In this document: in pieces, positions 32,441 through 42,699 of the stretch
Numbering within the stretch: the stretch's first letter is position 1
How the letters are laid out: each line of letters opens with the position of its first letter
Assembly: GCA_012934845.2 (NCBI GenBank)
Contig: WNNJ02001558.1
Coordinates: forward strand, 186,001 to 250,000
Reading direction: 5' to 3'
Length of the DNA: 64,000 bases
DNA from: Pomphorhynchus laevis
Taxonomy: Eukaryota; Acanthocephala; Palaeacanthocephala; Echinorhynchida; Pomphorhynchidae
The notes under the pieces: model-generated
The model's input: only the letters and a program-made list of their open reading frames with translations
What the model was told of the DNA's origin: nothing
Database searches by the model: none
Translations under genes and position numbers: made by a program

Positions 32441-32639
32441 TATAGTTACATTATTACTTGATAGTATATTATAACCTTAAGTATATAAGACCTTATCTTA
32501 AATTATTTAAAAATAATTAAATACTTAAATTATTTTTATTTAATAAATGATTAATAGTTATATTTTACAAATAACAATTTTCGGTCATTATTTGCATCTC
32601 AAAATTAATAATTCTATAGCTTGCAGCAAATGAAAGACA

Positions 32640-32904
32640 TTCAAAGAATGACGGATAAAGTTTAAAGATAAAGTCAATGTATTTAGTGGAAAACAAAAGT
32701 TCGTTTATAATAGGCCTTGCATAATAGATACCTTGCATCTAATCCCGAGAGCACCAAAATATGGAGAAAATAACGGAGTTCCGGGAACACTTATTATTGG
32801 GTCACCATCAGCGTCACGAGCATTGCAAGCAGCTAAACCAAAGAATTCGATGTTACAACAATTTCAAAAACAAAATTATAAACAATTTCAGAAAATGCAT
32901 TAGT
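32640..32904 (+). other. Unidentified plus-strand reading frame, possibly a stranded exon
   Basis: An open stretch from about 32660 to the stop near 32904 encodes KDKVNVFSGKQKFVYNRPCI, then IDTLHLIPRAPKYGENNG, then VPGTLIIGSPSASRALQAAK and a Gln/Lys-rich end. The middle part has ordinary protein composition, unlike its AT-rich surroundings. There is no good start codon and I do not recognise the family. It could be a host exon cut off by insertions, or chance. Confidence 0.3.
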
Positions 32905-33284
32905 TCAATTAAAAATAAAATTATTTACATATTCACGTTGCCCCAATAATGACTAATTAATTCAATTTCACAATAAGTGATATGCCATAAAAATTGCTTC
33001 CAACAAAAAATAGGAACTATGCGAATTTATTTTCTTAAAGAAAGCGATAAAAAAATTTCAAAATTTCAAAAATTCTAAATCTTTAAAATGGTATCTGTAA
33101 TATTTGAAAATTATGATAGTTACGATAAGATTTTTTTAAATATCAGATTAAGTAAACGAGTGTACAACGAATATTTAGAAATTTTTATTAATTATTTATT
33201 TGCTCAAATGCTGTATATTATTTGAGCAAAATTGCATTTTATCACATAAAATGTGATATTCAATATTTATCTAAAGCATTTGTA

Positions 33285-33385
33285 AATAAATAATTATTAA
33301 AATAATTATTAATAATTATTAATTATTAATAATTATTATTAATAATTATTAATAATATTAAATTATTAAAAATATTAAATATTGA
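33285..33385. repeat. (AAT/TAA)n-rich low-complexity tract
   Basis: Dense 'aataattattaat' repetition over about 100 bp. Simple AT repeat. Confidence 0.7.
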
Positions 33386-33455
33386 TTTAAAAAAGTATAA
33401 AATATTTATTGCATCAAGATTTATAGAATTAAGCAAACAAATTTGAAGGAGGCAA

Positions 33456-34155
33456 TTAAAAATCATAACCTGTAAGACTGGGATTTATCATAGATCGAAG
33501 GCCAACAATTTTACCATTCATCATTGTTTTTAAAGTAAACTAAACTCTGGATAATGTTATTTGGACTGGGTGCTATCCATATAGTGCAAAGAATTACCAC
33601 ACTGTAGAAGGCACGGTATTGTCGATAAACTTGTTCAACAGAAGACGACAACCAATTAACATAGAGGTTTTGCGATCTTATTTTTGGCGCTACGAATATA
33701 AGAACGGTGACTTTATAATTTGACAAGTCAAAATACCGTATAGCTCAGTGCTCGTCACCTGATTTTCATTTCGTTGATTTTCCAAATGTTTTATCGATTT
33801 GAAATTGACCAATAGGTCTTCTATCTTAAAAATAATCAAATTCACGCTGTATCAAAACCACGGAAGAATTCTTACAGCTGTACTGGCTAAATTACCAAGT
33901 TTATCTCTTAATTGAATAACGTCGATAAGTTCGGGATCAATTTGAGTTTGAAGAGTCCTGTGAATGAAACCGCAATCGTACCTAGCAAACCGAAAACGTA
34001 AACAAATTGACTTACATGAATAAATCACCAACCTGTAAGGCACAATGCTTATAAAACTGACCCCAGCAATATGATCACCATTTAAAATTGTGTGAAATAA
34101 TGGAGCTGGCCCTTTCCATTTAGGAAGCAAGCTAGCGTGGATATTGATAATGCCA
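33456..34155 (-). pseudogene. MTFMT: Methionyl-tRNA formyltransferase, three recognisable exons (partial or decayed)
   Basis: MTFMT formylates initiator Met-tRNA in mitochondria. Exon A (34033-34155) encodes the catalytic INIHASLLPKWKGPAP and ILNGDHIAGVSFISI, the Asn-x-His-x-Ser-Leu-Leu-Pro signature. Exon B (33876-33981) encodes YDCGFIHRT (DxG motif) through RDKLGNLASTA. They are joined over a 51-nt GT..AG intron in phase. Exon C (from about 33689) gives APKIRSQNLYVNW and VEQVYRQYRAF (A-K-I...DW...I..QIRAF motif). It is followed, in a shifted frame, by VGLRSMINPSLTGYDF and a stop at 33456-33458. The B-to-C splice phase does not match cleanly, part of the C-terminal domain is missing, and no upstream exons were found. 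This is therefore a gene remnant, or a gene with exons outside the visible sequence. Confidence 0.75.
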
Positions 34156-34529
34156 CTTAAATAAAACCAACAAATATTTTTAATTAAAAATATGAATTTA
34201 TAGATATATTACTTTTCAGTAATTAAAAATTCAAATTGTTATTTTCAAATGGTGCTGTTTTGTTAATTTTAGCGTTAATTTTGTTGATAAAATACCGACA
34301 ATTTAAAAGTTATTCCACGACGCAAAGACAACATTTTGTTAAAATTAACAAAATGTTGTCTTTAACAAAAATCATTTATCAAAAATCATTTATCAAAAAT
34401 CATTTTGTTCAAATTATTAAAGCACGAAATTGAATTTTATATATTATGTAGTAAATGCATTAATTGAGAAACATTATCAAATCAAACGCATTATTATTAA
34501 ATCATATGCTGCGTTTGATAGCAGCCGAC
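34156..34529. other. AT-rich spacer upstream of the MTFMT remnant
   Basis: No exon for the formyltransferase N terminus is visible. Around 34335-34420, short tandem pieces 'aaaatcatttatc' occur three times, next to an inverted 'acaacattttgttaa' pair. Confidence 0.5.
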
Positions 34530-34860
34530 AAATGTTTCTCAAACTGTGGATTTTGTTTTCCCATAAAAAAACAACAAAATATTATTAAAAATAAATTTAA
34601 ATTCTGAAGTGAAATTTTTTATGGATAATATGCTTTGTATTAGAATAAGGTACACTAAAGAATCAAATTTCATCAGAGGAAATACGTCATTATCATTTAT
34701 ATGGCGCGCTGCTCTTTTGGGTCTCGAGGTATAGGGACCGTAACCTGATAACATAGTTATCAGGTTAACTATGTTGGGTGGAGGAACAGCGGCCGAAATT
34801 CTATAACATAGTAGTTTCTCCAGATGACCTCTATTCCTTATTTGAGTACATCGTATATTA
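34530..34860 (+). repeat. Decayed Penelope-like tails
   Basis: Matches the end of the RT ('aataaatttaaattctgaag', 'ggataatatgctttgtatt') and the tail block twice (34680-34760 and 34760-34850). In the first, the hairpin has turned into a local inverted repeat ('cctgataacatagttatcagg'). Confidence 0.6.
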
Positions 34861-36545
34861 TAAAGTTCGTTTATTATATACTATGTCCTTGGCCCGGACA
34901 CGCTCAGAGGATATTTTCCTTCGGGCTCATCGTCTTGAAAAAACTCAATACCTATTTTGATATCTATTTTTTGATGATCTTTCAAAACTAAAAATTGTAA
35001 AGCACGAGTTGCACAAGTGTATATCATTTGCCGAGAAAGACCAATGCATTAGAAATTTTCGAGTTGTTCGCCGAAAGAATCTTATTAATCTTATTGTTAA
35101 TGAAGAGTGAACCCGATTCATCACCGGGTGCCCCTACACCTTACGACAACGTGACCTTGTGGCTTTGACGTGTGCATACATATATGTCAATAGAGAGAGT
35201 TCAAACTTGAGGTTTGAACTCGGTACAAAATTGATTTTCAATAAAAATTGAGTTTTATTTTAAATTTCAATTTTAAAATTTAACTTAATATAAATTATTA
35301 AATCTTATATCTTACGTTTTATTGATTCAACCAAAACTTAACTTTTATTTTTCCTTTTTTCCTTCTTCAATAATAAAAATAAATTTAAAATCAATTGCGG
35401 ACAATTTGTATAGATACAAGATTATCAAATTTTATCATACGATATACGTCATTAGCATAAGTTATAAATTATGATATAAATTATGATAAAAATGATATAA
35501 ATTATATAAAATATTATAACAATTATTCATTATTTATTATTTAATTATTTTATTTTTCTTTATCATTATGTTTAATTTATATAAAGTATAAAATACGTAG
35601 ACTCAGTTATTTGATCTGATTTGTTTTACTGACAAGTTATTATTGACCTGTGGTCTTTGTTTTACTTTGTTTTAAATAAATTTAAAATCATTAACAGAAA
35701 ATGTTTAAGAATGGATAATAAATAACATACTTTGTATTAGAATCAGTTACTATATAATCGAATTTTATTTTCATTATAGGAGATACTTCATTAGAATGTA
35801 TTTGACCCCGCTGTTATGTTGGTTCGATGATTTTGGATAAAAATATGATTGCATAGCAGTTTATCTTTATGATATCTTTTCCTTAAATAAATCATAATTA
35901 AAGAAATCGTATTTCAATTAAAATTTCAATTTTTTATTTTAACTTGATATAAATTATAGAAAATCTAAAAACAATTATTAATTTTATTATTTAATTATTA
36001 AATTTTGATTTAGCATTATTATGTTTTGTTTAGTTTATAATTATATTAAATACGTAGACTCAGTTAGCTGATTTGATTATATTGCTACGTCTTGATGACC
36101 TCTAATTCTTATTCTGGTACAACGTCTGTTATTTATTAGTCAATTCATAAAAATAACGTTTATTTTAAATTTCAATTTTTTATTTTAACTTGATTTAAAT
36201 TATAGAAAATCTAAAAACAATTATTAATTTTATTATTTAATTATTAAATTTTGATTTAGCATTATTATGTTTTGTTTATTTTATAATTTTATTAAATACG
36301 TAGACTCAGTTAGCTGATCTGATTTATAAACTAGAAAGTACTATACTATATCTAGTACTATATAGCACTACATATAGCCATAAACTATATATAGTACAAA
36401 ATATGTAGTCTCAGTAAAGTAATCTGATTCATAATATGATTTAAGTGCAAAATAAGTAACTATAGGGGCTAAATTTTTTTTATTTTTATTTTATTTAAAG
36501 AACAATTTTTGGACTACAATTTTATATTTTTATCATTGTAAATAA
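34861..36545. repeat. Mixed AT-rich DNA and further tail repeats
   Basis: Segment 35640-35880 carries a diverged tail block. Segment 35890-36320 has two tandem copies of the 247-bp tail unit. Segment 34870-35230 is less AT-rich but has no convincing frame. From 36320 to 36545 there is only AT-rich sequence with short 'tatatagta' repeats before the next gene. Confidence 0.6.
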
Positions 36546-37950
36546 CTATAATGAATGATCAGATTCTAAATCCTCACCGATCGGCAAGGATTTTGTAAGC
36601 TCCGGCTTATTACTGTACTTTTTAGAGTTATTTCTTTGTGATCGCTGATATTCTTCGCTATCATGTTCATGCGATCCATGAGCGTTGCTGTGACCACTAT
36701 CTTCCACTTCGGTTGATGTATTCGCGGCCGCGGTGGTGGCGGTTGTAATGAATTCGTTATTTCTTCGAACCATGTTTGAGCAACTCTTCAAAATTGATGC
36801 GATATTACTACTTTTATTCGTAATTAAGTGATTGGCGGTATTTGTTGTCGCTATCATTTGTACTACCGATGGTGCGTCGTCATGATGATCATGCTTAACA
36901 CCTTGAACATCAACAACATTGTCGGGTAGTATAAGATCATCACACATGTTGAGTAACTGATGAATGATCTGGTTGAGATGATCATTACAATTGTCGGGTG
37001 TATGATCGGCAACACTAGATTGGCTGCAATTCATCGTGGAAATTCCGGTTTTACCATTGTCAATCATAGTTTCTTCTTGGTTACTACTCGATGATACAAA
37101 GAAAGGCGCAGCAGATTCGTCGGCACCAGGTTCGTTGATAGAACCAGAAGCAAATTTTGCAAATTCATTCGATGGATTGCAATCAAGCCCATATTTAGGA
37201 TCATATGATGTAAATGACATCATTAGTATTGTTGAATTGCTGTTAAGTATAAATGATGACGATTCAAACTCCAATCCCTGTTGAGATGATCCTTTTAATT
37301 TTATCGTCAAGTTATCATTATCCTTGATTGGACAACAAATTAGATTATTGAATTCGTTCATTTGATTATTATTTATTTGCATATCATTACTAGATAAGGG
37401 ATGCATTGAACTCTGATGCAGCTCACCAAGTTGTTGGATCTTACTTATTTGATCGGTAACTTGTTCTGTCGGTGCATTAGCAGACATCAATAGATGACTT
37501 TCAGCATCAGTTGTAGTTGCACAATAAGTAAATATCATTTCTTTTTCGAAATCTGTTTGACCGTAGTCCGACGACTGCTTTCTAACTTTGGTAAGAGATT
37601 TGGCTACATCAGTATCGTCATTATCGTCGACATTAAGCTGGGAATGATGATGCTAAAAAACATCATTAGTAGCATCGAATGGAGTATCGTGCTTAGTGAT
37701 ATTGGCAGGAATGTCATCGTTACATTGAGACGCATGCTTGTTTATCGGTTCATTATCTGCGACTATCGTAGAAGTGGCGCTCACAGCGTTATACTCAGTT
37801 TCAATTGATCTGGAGTTATATGTATCACAACGTCTAGTCATACAGGGTAGTCTTATCACATCACGAGTTCGGCTCGAAGCACAAGTGTCTGGCTCGAAGA
37901 GGCGTTTCCCGGGTTCACCTGTTTCCTGGTGTCCACCATCAAATGTGGAT
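36546..37950 (-). CDS. Ser/Asn/Thr-rich acidic protein, C-terminal exon, one in-frame TAG
   Basis: On the minus strand a single frame runs from about 37950 to a stop at 36546, interrupted only by one TAG (37653-37655). The longest uninterrupted part is 330 codons from ATG 37538. The protein is low in complexity: runs of Ser, Asn and Thr, acidic stretches, His pairs (HDHHDD, HGSHEHDSEE), and an Ala/Thr run. There is no domain I recognise and no membrane segment. It looks like the disordered tail of a host regulatory protein, not a transposon product. Upstream, the same frame passes into a LINE endonuclease domain (see 37950-39199). The join and the TAG suggest a disrupted host exon. Confidence 0.5.
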
Positions 37951-39199
37951 ATTGGGATCTGATCAAGTGACGCTAGCATTGCTTTAGCGTTGCCTTCCAT
38001 TATTGCAATAGAGATGCGCTGGTATAAATGCGTGATCGTCACGGCGTAAGTGACTCCGCTTGTCCGGCTCATGTTATTTGCAACCCGTTTGATGACCCTG
38101 TTTCCCTCTTCATTCCATCCCCCAAACGACTCCACTACAGCGGCTGAGAATATATACCCCGCTGCTTCGACCCTGCTCTTGTACTTCCGGTCTTTAACAT
38201 TAATCGCATACGATGAAGCGGCGGCGAGCTTTGCGTTAGCAGCTGAGCGACGGTATGCCGTCTGTTGGGGGGTGAGTGACTGCAAAGTCGATTGCATGAA
38301 GAGGGTCCCCATAAAATAGGATGTCTGCCGGCCGTTTACGTAGGTCCGGGATAATACCTCGCACTTCCAGAGCTACATCCATCCGGGTTGATTGTGCGGC
38401 TGCGAATACCAAGTCACGAATAGCATTATGCCGCAGTCCTTGATAACCCCCGTATTGACATGTTAGCGAGTGTATGCCTTCCTTATAAGCTATGCGCATG
38501 CAGCGGCCGCATCTATAATTCCTTTCGTGGAATTCCAAGCCACATGCGGGCTAGAATACAGAACTATGGGGGTGTTAATTCCGTTCCAGATGCCGCATTT
38601 GGTACAGCGCTAAGCCAAGCCCCAGCTTTTGGACACGACACTGCATGTAGTCGGGCACGATCCATTTCGCTAGCTGATTGTATAAGCTGTGTCGAGGCGA
38701 GATTTTCAATCAGGCGTGAGGTTGATGATTCACCGCCATCCGTAGACGGTATGAAGTTAGATCCCACTGTGGTTCTAAGGGTGGCTAATGCCTCTGAATA
38801 GTCAGGAAAAAGTGTAGGATCCAGACTGTATTCTTCTCCGACCTGCATCACGCTATGTATAAATGCGCTCTGGACATGCGCCGCATTGCATCTTAGGCCA
38901 AATCCACCCAGACGGATTGGGAGTGTCATCTGTGATTTCGCTGCTTCGTGTAGTTGACACACGCATATTTTCTGAAAGGCGCTGGCGATTTGTCTGTCGA
39001 ATGACTGACAAAACGTTTTTGTAATCCTTGGATCAACTGAACGGAGAAGGTGGTTTATCCTGGACGAGGAAGCGCAGTGTTTGAGTAGGAGGTATCCGAC
39101 TTGAGGGTCTGGCAGCTTGGCTACTGCTTCAATTGTCTGGATTAGCGGTGGCAGAATCTCGTTTGTCAGGTGGGTTTCTATGAAGGACTCGTCTATGAA
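37950..39199 (-). pseudogene. LINE fragment with restriction-like endonuclease (R2/NeSL-group)
   Basis: Minus-strand C-terminal part of a non-LTR element. The RT thumb region (FIDESFIETHLTNEILPPL, then QVGYLLLKHCASSSRINHLL, then LPIRLGGFGLRCNAAHV) is followed by a Cys-x2-Cys-x9-His-x3-Cys cluster (YRCGRCM...IHSLTC). Next comes RHNAIRDLV and the PD-(D/E)XK-like block KRPADILFYG...AIDFAVTHP. A tail with AGYIFSAAVVESFGGW and LYQRISIAIMEGNAKAML completes it. This CCHC plus PD..D layout is the restriction-like endonuclease of R2/NeSL/HERO-type LINEs. Two frame changes separate the three parts. The 5' two thirds, including the RT core, are missing. Composition is visibly more GC-rich than the surroundings. 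Confidence 0.75.
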
Positions 39200-40094
39200 G
39201 GGTTAAAATGTGGATTACACTGATTTGCTGTGATTGTAAAATATCAGTCGAACGTAAATTAAAGTATAAATTATTTCGATTTGATTGGGCTTTATGGAAA
39301 TACACTACCACCATAAGATAGAGATGATTGTAAGTTTAAAATTCGAGTGGCAATTTTTTCAACACAATTACAGAGGCAATGCGATATAACCGAACCAATT
39401 AAACAGTGCATTGAGTTGTCGTTTGTTGAAACTCAATATAGTTCGCGGTAACTTTTTGTTAATCATCGTATATGCCTGTTTTAACATTTCAGGCGTCACG
39501 ATATCAGATCAATCAATGCCTAACGTTGCGAAAGATTATCGATAGGTATACATTTAAGATTTGTTACTAAATAGTAATTTAAGAAATTCATGCAGGTATG
39601 TTATTAAACTGAGCTAATTAATGTATATTCTAAGCACGTTATATTTTATAGTAAAAACAATACCTTCCGCAATACTATTGACATCAAAACAATATATTGT
39701 TTTCACAGATAAATGCAAGTTTTAATATAAATACCAGCTGTGCTTATTAATTAGCACGTATTACATAAGGGCGTATATAAACAAGATAGATATTGAGCAA
39801 TCTGGTTTGTTAATCAAATACAAGATCTTGATCAACAAGATCTTGTATTACGAATATTCTACAATCGAATCGGTTCTTTTAATAAGAAAAGAAAGTCATA
39901 TGTAAAATCATTTAACAAGATTTTTATACTAAGATCTAAAAGTGTGATCTGAGTGATCGACTCAGATGTGTCGATCACTCGACTTGTCTTCTTTATTGAC
40001 AATTAGATTATATGAAATACTTTCGTCTTACATTTTGCAAATTTAATTGAAATCATTTCTGATTCCAAATTAAATCAGCTTTGGTAAGGGAAGT
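39200..40094. other. Spacer with short perfect inverted repeats
   Basis: No gene. Two clear inverted repeats: 39818-39850 (AATACAAGATCTTG / CAAGATCTTGTATT) and 39952-39985 (GAGTGATCGAC / GTCGATCACTC). Their role is unknown. Confidence 0.55.
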
Positions 40095-40473
40095 TAAAGC
40101 AACGTGTAGTGTCATCAAAATTTCAAGTGATCAACAGCTCACATCAAGAGGACCGAAAACATAAAACGTAGTTATTGGATCAGTAGCTCATCAGGTCCAT
40201 CACCAATACTGAAATGTAGCGTACTGCTGTTGGCCTATATATAGGATTAAAACAACGTGCAGTGTCGCCAGAAATTTCAATTGTAACAATGACTGCACAA
40301 TTATATCAACTTAAAATTATGAAGCAAAATATAGATGGCTAGTTTGATAATAGTAATCAGTAGGAAAAATATGTGTTTTCAAATTGAAGGTAGCATATCC
40401 CCTACCATCGCTTATTTAATTTGAAATCAGAAATGGTTTAAATTAAATTTGAAAAATGTAAGACGAAGGTCTC

Positions 40474-41099
40474 GGATCAAGGAAAAAATAATGCCAAATA
40501 AGCATCACGGAAAAATAAATGCCAAAACATTAATAAAATTTTATTTAATATAATTATATTTAATTTGATATAATAAATTTTTTTTATTTAATATGATTAC
40601 TCGATCCGACATTTGGATTAAGGGGGAAGGGGGAAAGGGAGGAAAGAAGGAACGGGGGGAAGGGAGGAAAGTGGGAACCGGGGGAAGGGGGAAAGGGGGG
40701 AAATCTTTCATGACGCTTAATACATTGAGGTGTGTAACACCTCCAGACATGACCATCAGAAGAATTCTTGCATTTATCCAATTTTGATTCAACCTTGCAT
40801 CCATCGCAAATATAACTTGTTTTGAAAATATTGTTATCGAATGCCCATTGTAATCTATCTTCTTCGCTCATTTTTATAATCGCTTCCTCTAGATCTTCAA
40901 TTTCAATTTGATTTTGCATGGATATAAAACTTTTTCTTTATATACCATTGTTTAAAATCAAGGAAAAATAATGCCATATGGCATTATTTATAGATTAAAA
41001 CACCGTGGTGATAGATCCCGTCTCTCGAAAATTATTAATGATGTTTCTCATAATTATTTATTATTTAATTTTTATTTAGCATTATTTTTTCCTTGATCC
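40474..41099. mobile_element. 626-bp Merlin-like DNA transposon derivative
   Basis: Terminal inverted repeats read GGATCAAGGAAAAAATAATG at 40474 and its complement at 41080-41099. The 8 flanking bases are similar (AAGGTCTC left, AAAGTCTT right; 6 of 8), which fits the 8-9-bp duplication of Merlin elements. Inside lies the 5' part of an ISXO2/IS1016-type transposase ORF and a purine/pyrimidine low-complexity tract. An additional inner copy of the end sequence lies at about 40957. It is too short to be autonomous. Confidence 0.7.
40584..40919 (-). CDS. Truncated Merlin/ISXO2-like transposase N terminus running into a Pro-rich repeat
   Basis: 111 codons from ATG 40917-40919. Residues 1-70 (EEDRLQWAFDNNIFKTSYIC, then DGCKVES, then HVWRCYTPQCIKRHERF) match the N-terminal zinc-binding domain of Merlin-family (IS1016/ISXO2-like) transposases, with Cys pairs and the WRC motif. 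From about residue 71 the catalytic DDE domain is replaced by FPPFPPSP-type repeats encoded by a C-rich tract (40620-40705 on the plus strand is nearly all G/A). It cannot be a functional transposase. It might be a decayed copy or a captured DNA-binding domain. Confidence 0.65.
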   Translation of the reverse strand: MQNQIEIEDLEEAIIKMSEEDRLQWAFDNNIFKTSYICDGCKVESKLDKCKNSSDGHVWRCYTPQCIKRHERFPPFPPSPGSHFPPFPPFLLSSLSPFPLNPNVGSSNHIK

Positions 41100-41478
41100 A
41101 AAGTCTTTCATTAAATCTAAATGCCGATAAAGCAGACGAGTCCAGTGATCGTTAGTCAACATTTAAAGGATCGAAACGAGAAAAGTAGTTATTGGATTAG
41201 TAGCTGATGAGGTTCACCAATACTGAAATGTAGGGTACTGCTGTTGGCTTATAGACAGGATTAAAGTAGCGTGAGAATAAAATAGTCATCAAAATTTCAA
41301 CAGTAACAATGAATGCACTTTAGGAAACAAAGTATAGATGACTAGTTTAAAAATTGCAATTAATTACAAAAATAGGTAGGTTTTCAAATTAAAGGTGAAA
41401 CCTTCCCCTATCAACAAAAGTTATTTAAAATCACATAAATCAAAAATTAAGTTAAATTAAGTTATTAATTAAGTTATT

Positions 41479-41756
41479 AAGGTTTGATAAATGGAGAGAG
41501 ATCGCCAAGTAGAAGAGAGTTTTATTTAGCCTGATTAATTCGTAGATTCCTGCAATATTGAAGTCTTCTATTGTTGTGCCAATCCCTAAAAAACAGCCAG
41601 CGACTTCTTGTTTAGATTTTCGCCCGTTCAGTTTGACAAGCGTTCTCTCTAAATTACTAAAACGAGTTATCACCAAAATGCTACTCGAGCATCTAAACTT
41701 TAACAGCATTCTTACTGATTGTCAACACTGATTCAGACAAGGCCGTTCATGTCTAT
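41479..41756. repeat. 278-bp duplication of a LINE/LINE junction (copy 1)
   Basis: Same length and about 94% identity as 43632-43909. Both contain the end of the minus-strand truncated LINE (37 bases) joined to plus-strand RT codons (VVPIPKKQP, FRPISLTSVLSKLIERV). Copy 1 lacks the sequences that continue on both sides of copy 2, so it is the duplicate. Confidence 0.85.
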
Positions 41757-42699
41757 AAATGATTATTTATAGCAAATTTATAAACTTTTTGTCTTGCTGC
41801 TAGTTATCAAAAGTTTTTTCAATAAATACTTTTCGATAGTACAAATTTTTAAGAAAACATTATTTTTAGTCTCTCCTGTTCAATAAAGAATTAAAACATG
41901 ACTGAACAATCGATTTTTAACAACATTGTAAGGTTTGTAAATTTTGTCGGGTTTCACTTTACGAAACATTTAAGATTTAATTTAAGTAATTTAATGCAAA
42001 GTATCTAAATTTGATTAAATTTTTTAATTTTGGTGTTATTTTAAATTACAATTTTGCCTGAAAAGACTATTTTAATAAATTAAACTTATAGAGTATGTAA
42101 ATTGTAAGTTCATTTCAATTTAAGACGATTTATTTTTTATTAAATTATAAAATTTAATATTTACATACAAGAGTATGTAACTTGTAAGTTCATTACAATT
42201 AATTTAAGACGATTTAAACAGAAAACATTAAGAACATAAAATTTAATATCTACATACTAGTTAAAAGAGTCGATTACAGTCTTTGGTATCATATGTCCAA
42301 ACGAGGCAAGAATCCCGATATCAAACGAACGATTTCTAAAAATATCACATGATATCGTGTCATTTGTCCATATATAGTGTTCTAGATTTGATTGCACACA
42401 GTGATCCACGATTGGTCCAGATCGCAGCTTCCTTCGTTTCCGCTCTGTAGTTACTACATTTAATGACCTAACAAGACTGCCGACATATTCCTAAAGACAT
42501 AAAAACGTGTATCGATGCATATCAAACTTCAAACCTGTATTTTCGAAAGAATTATCAGTGAAAAATGATCAGATCCAAAGAACACGACGCTAGTCTTAGG
42601 TGCAAAAGATGAATTCGCAGACTTGACACATAAGTTACGCACTATATAAGCCATAATAATTGACATCTATAATATAAGATTTGAATAAGGAAATATAAG
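41757..42699. other. Spacer without recognised gene
   Basis: AT-rich with a 60-bp direct repeat around 42080-42150 and 42160-42220 ('gagtatgtaacttgtaagttc', 'acgattta'). The part 42290-42640 is less AT-rich but shows no frame that I recognise. Confidence 0.5.

Larger units (their letters stand above)
40095..41430. repeat. 310-bp diverged direct repeats flanking a Merlin-type element
   Basis: Segments 40095-40440 and about 41115-41430 share a series of blocks in the same order ('gtagttattggat', 'caccaatactgaaatgtag', 'gtactgctgttggc', 'tttcaaatt.aaggt'). Identity is about 75-80% by eye. They may be two copies of one dispersed element or the ends of a larger one. Confidence 0.6.

Noticed and set aside
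34860-35230. Possible coding island in less AT-rich sequence
   Set aside because: Every frame is interrupted within 50 codons and no motif was recognised.
41170-41240. CTGATGAGG followed by GAAAT in the repeat near 41.2 kb
   Set aside because: Stem II would be three base pairs with a wobble, no stem III can be drawn, and the sister repeat at 40.2 kb lacks CTGATGA.
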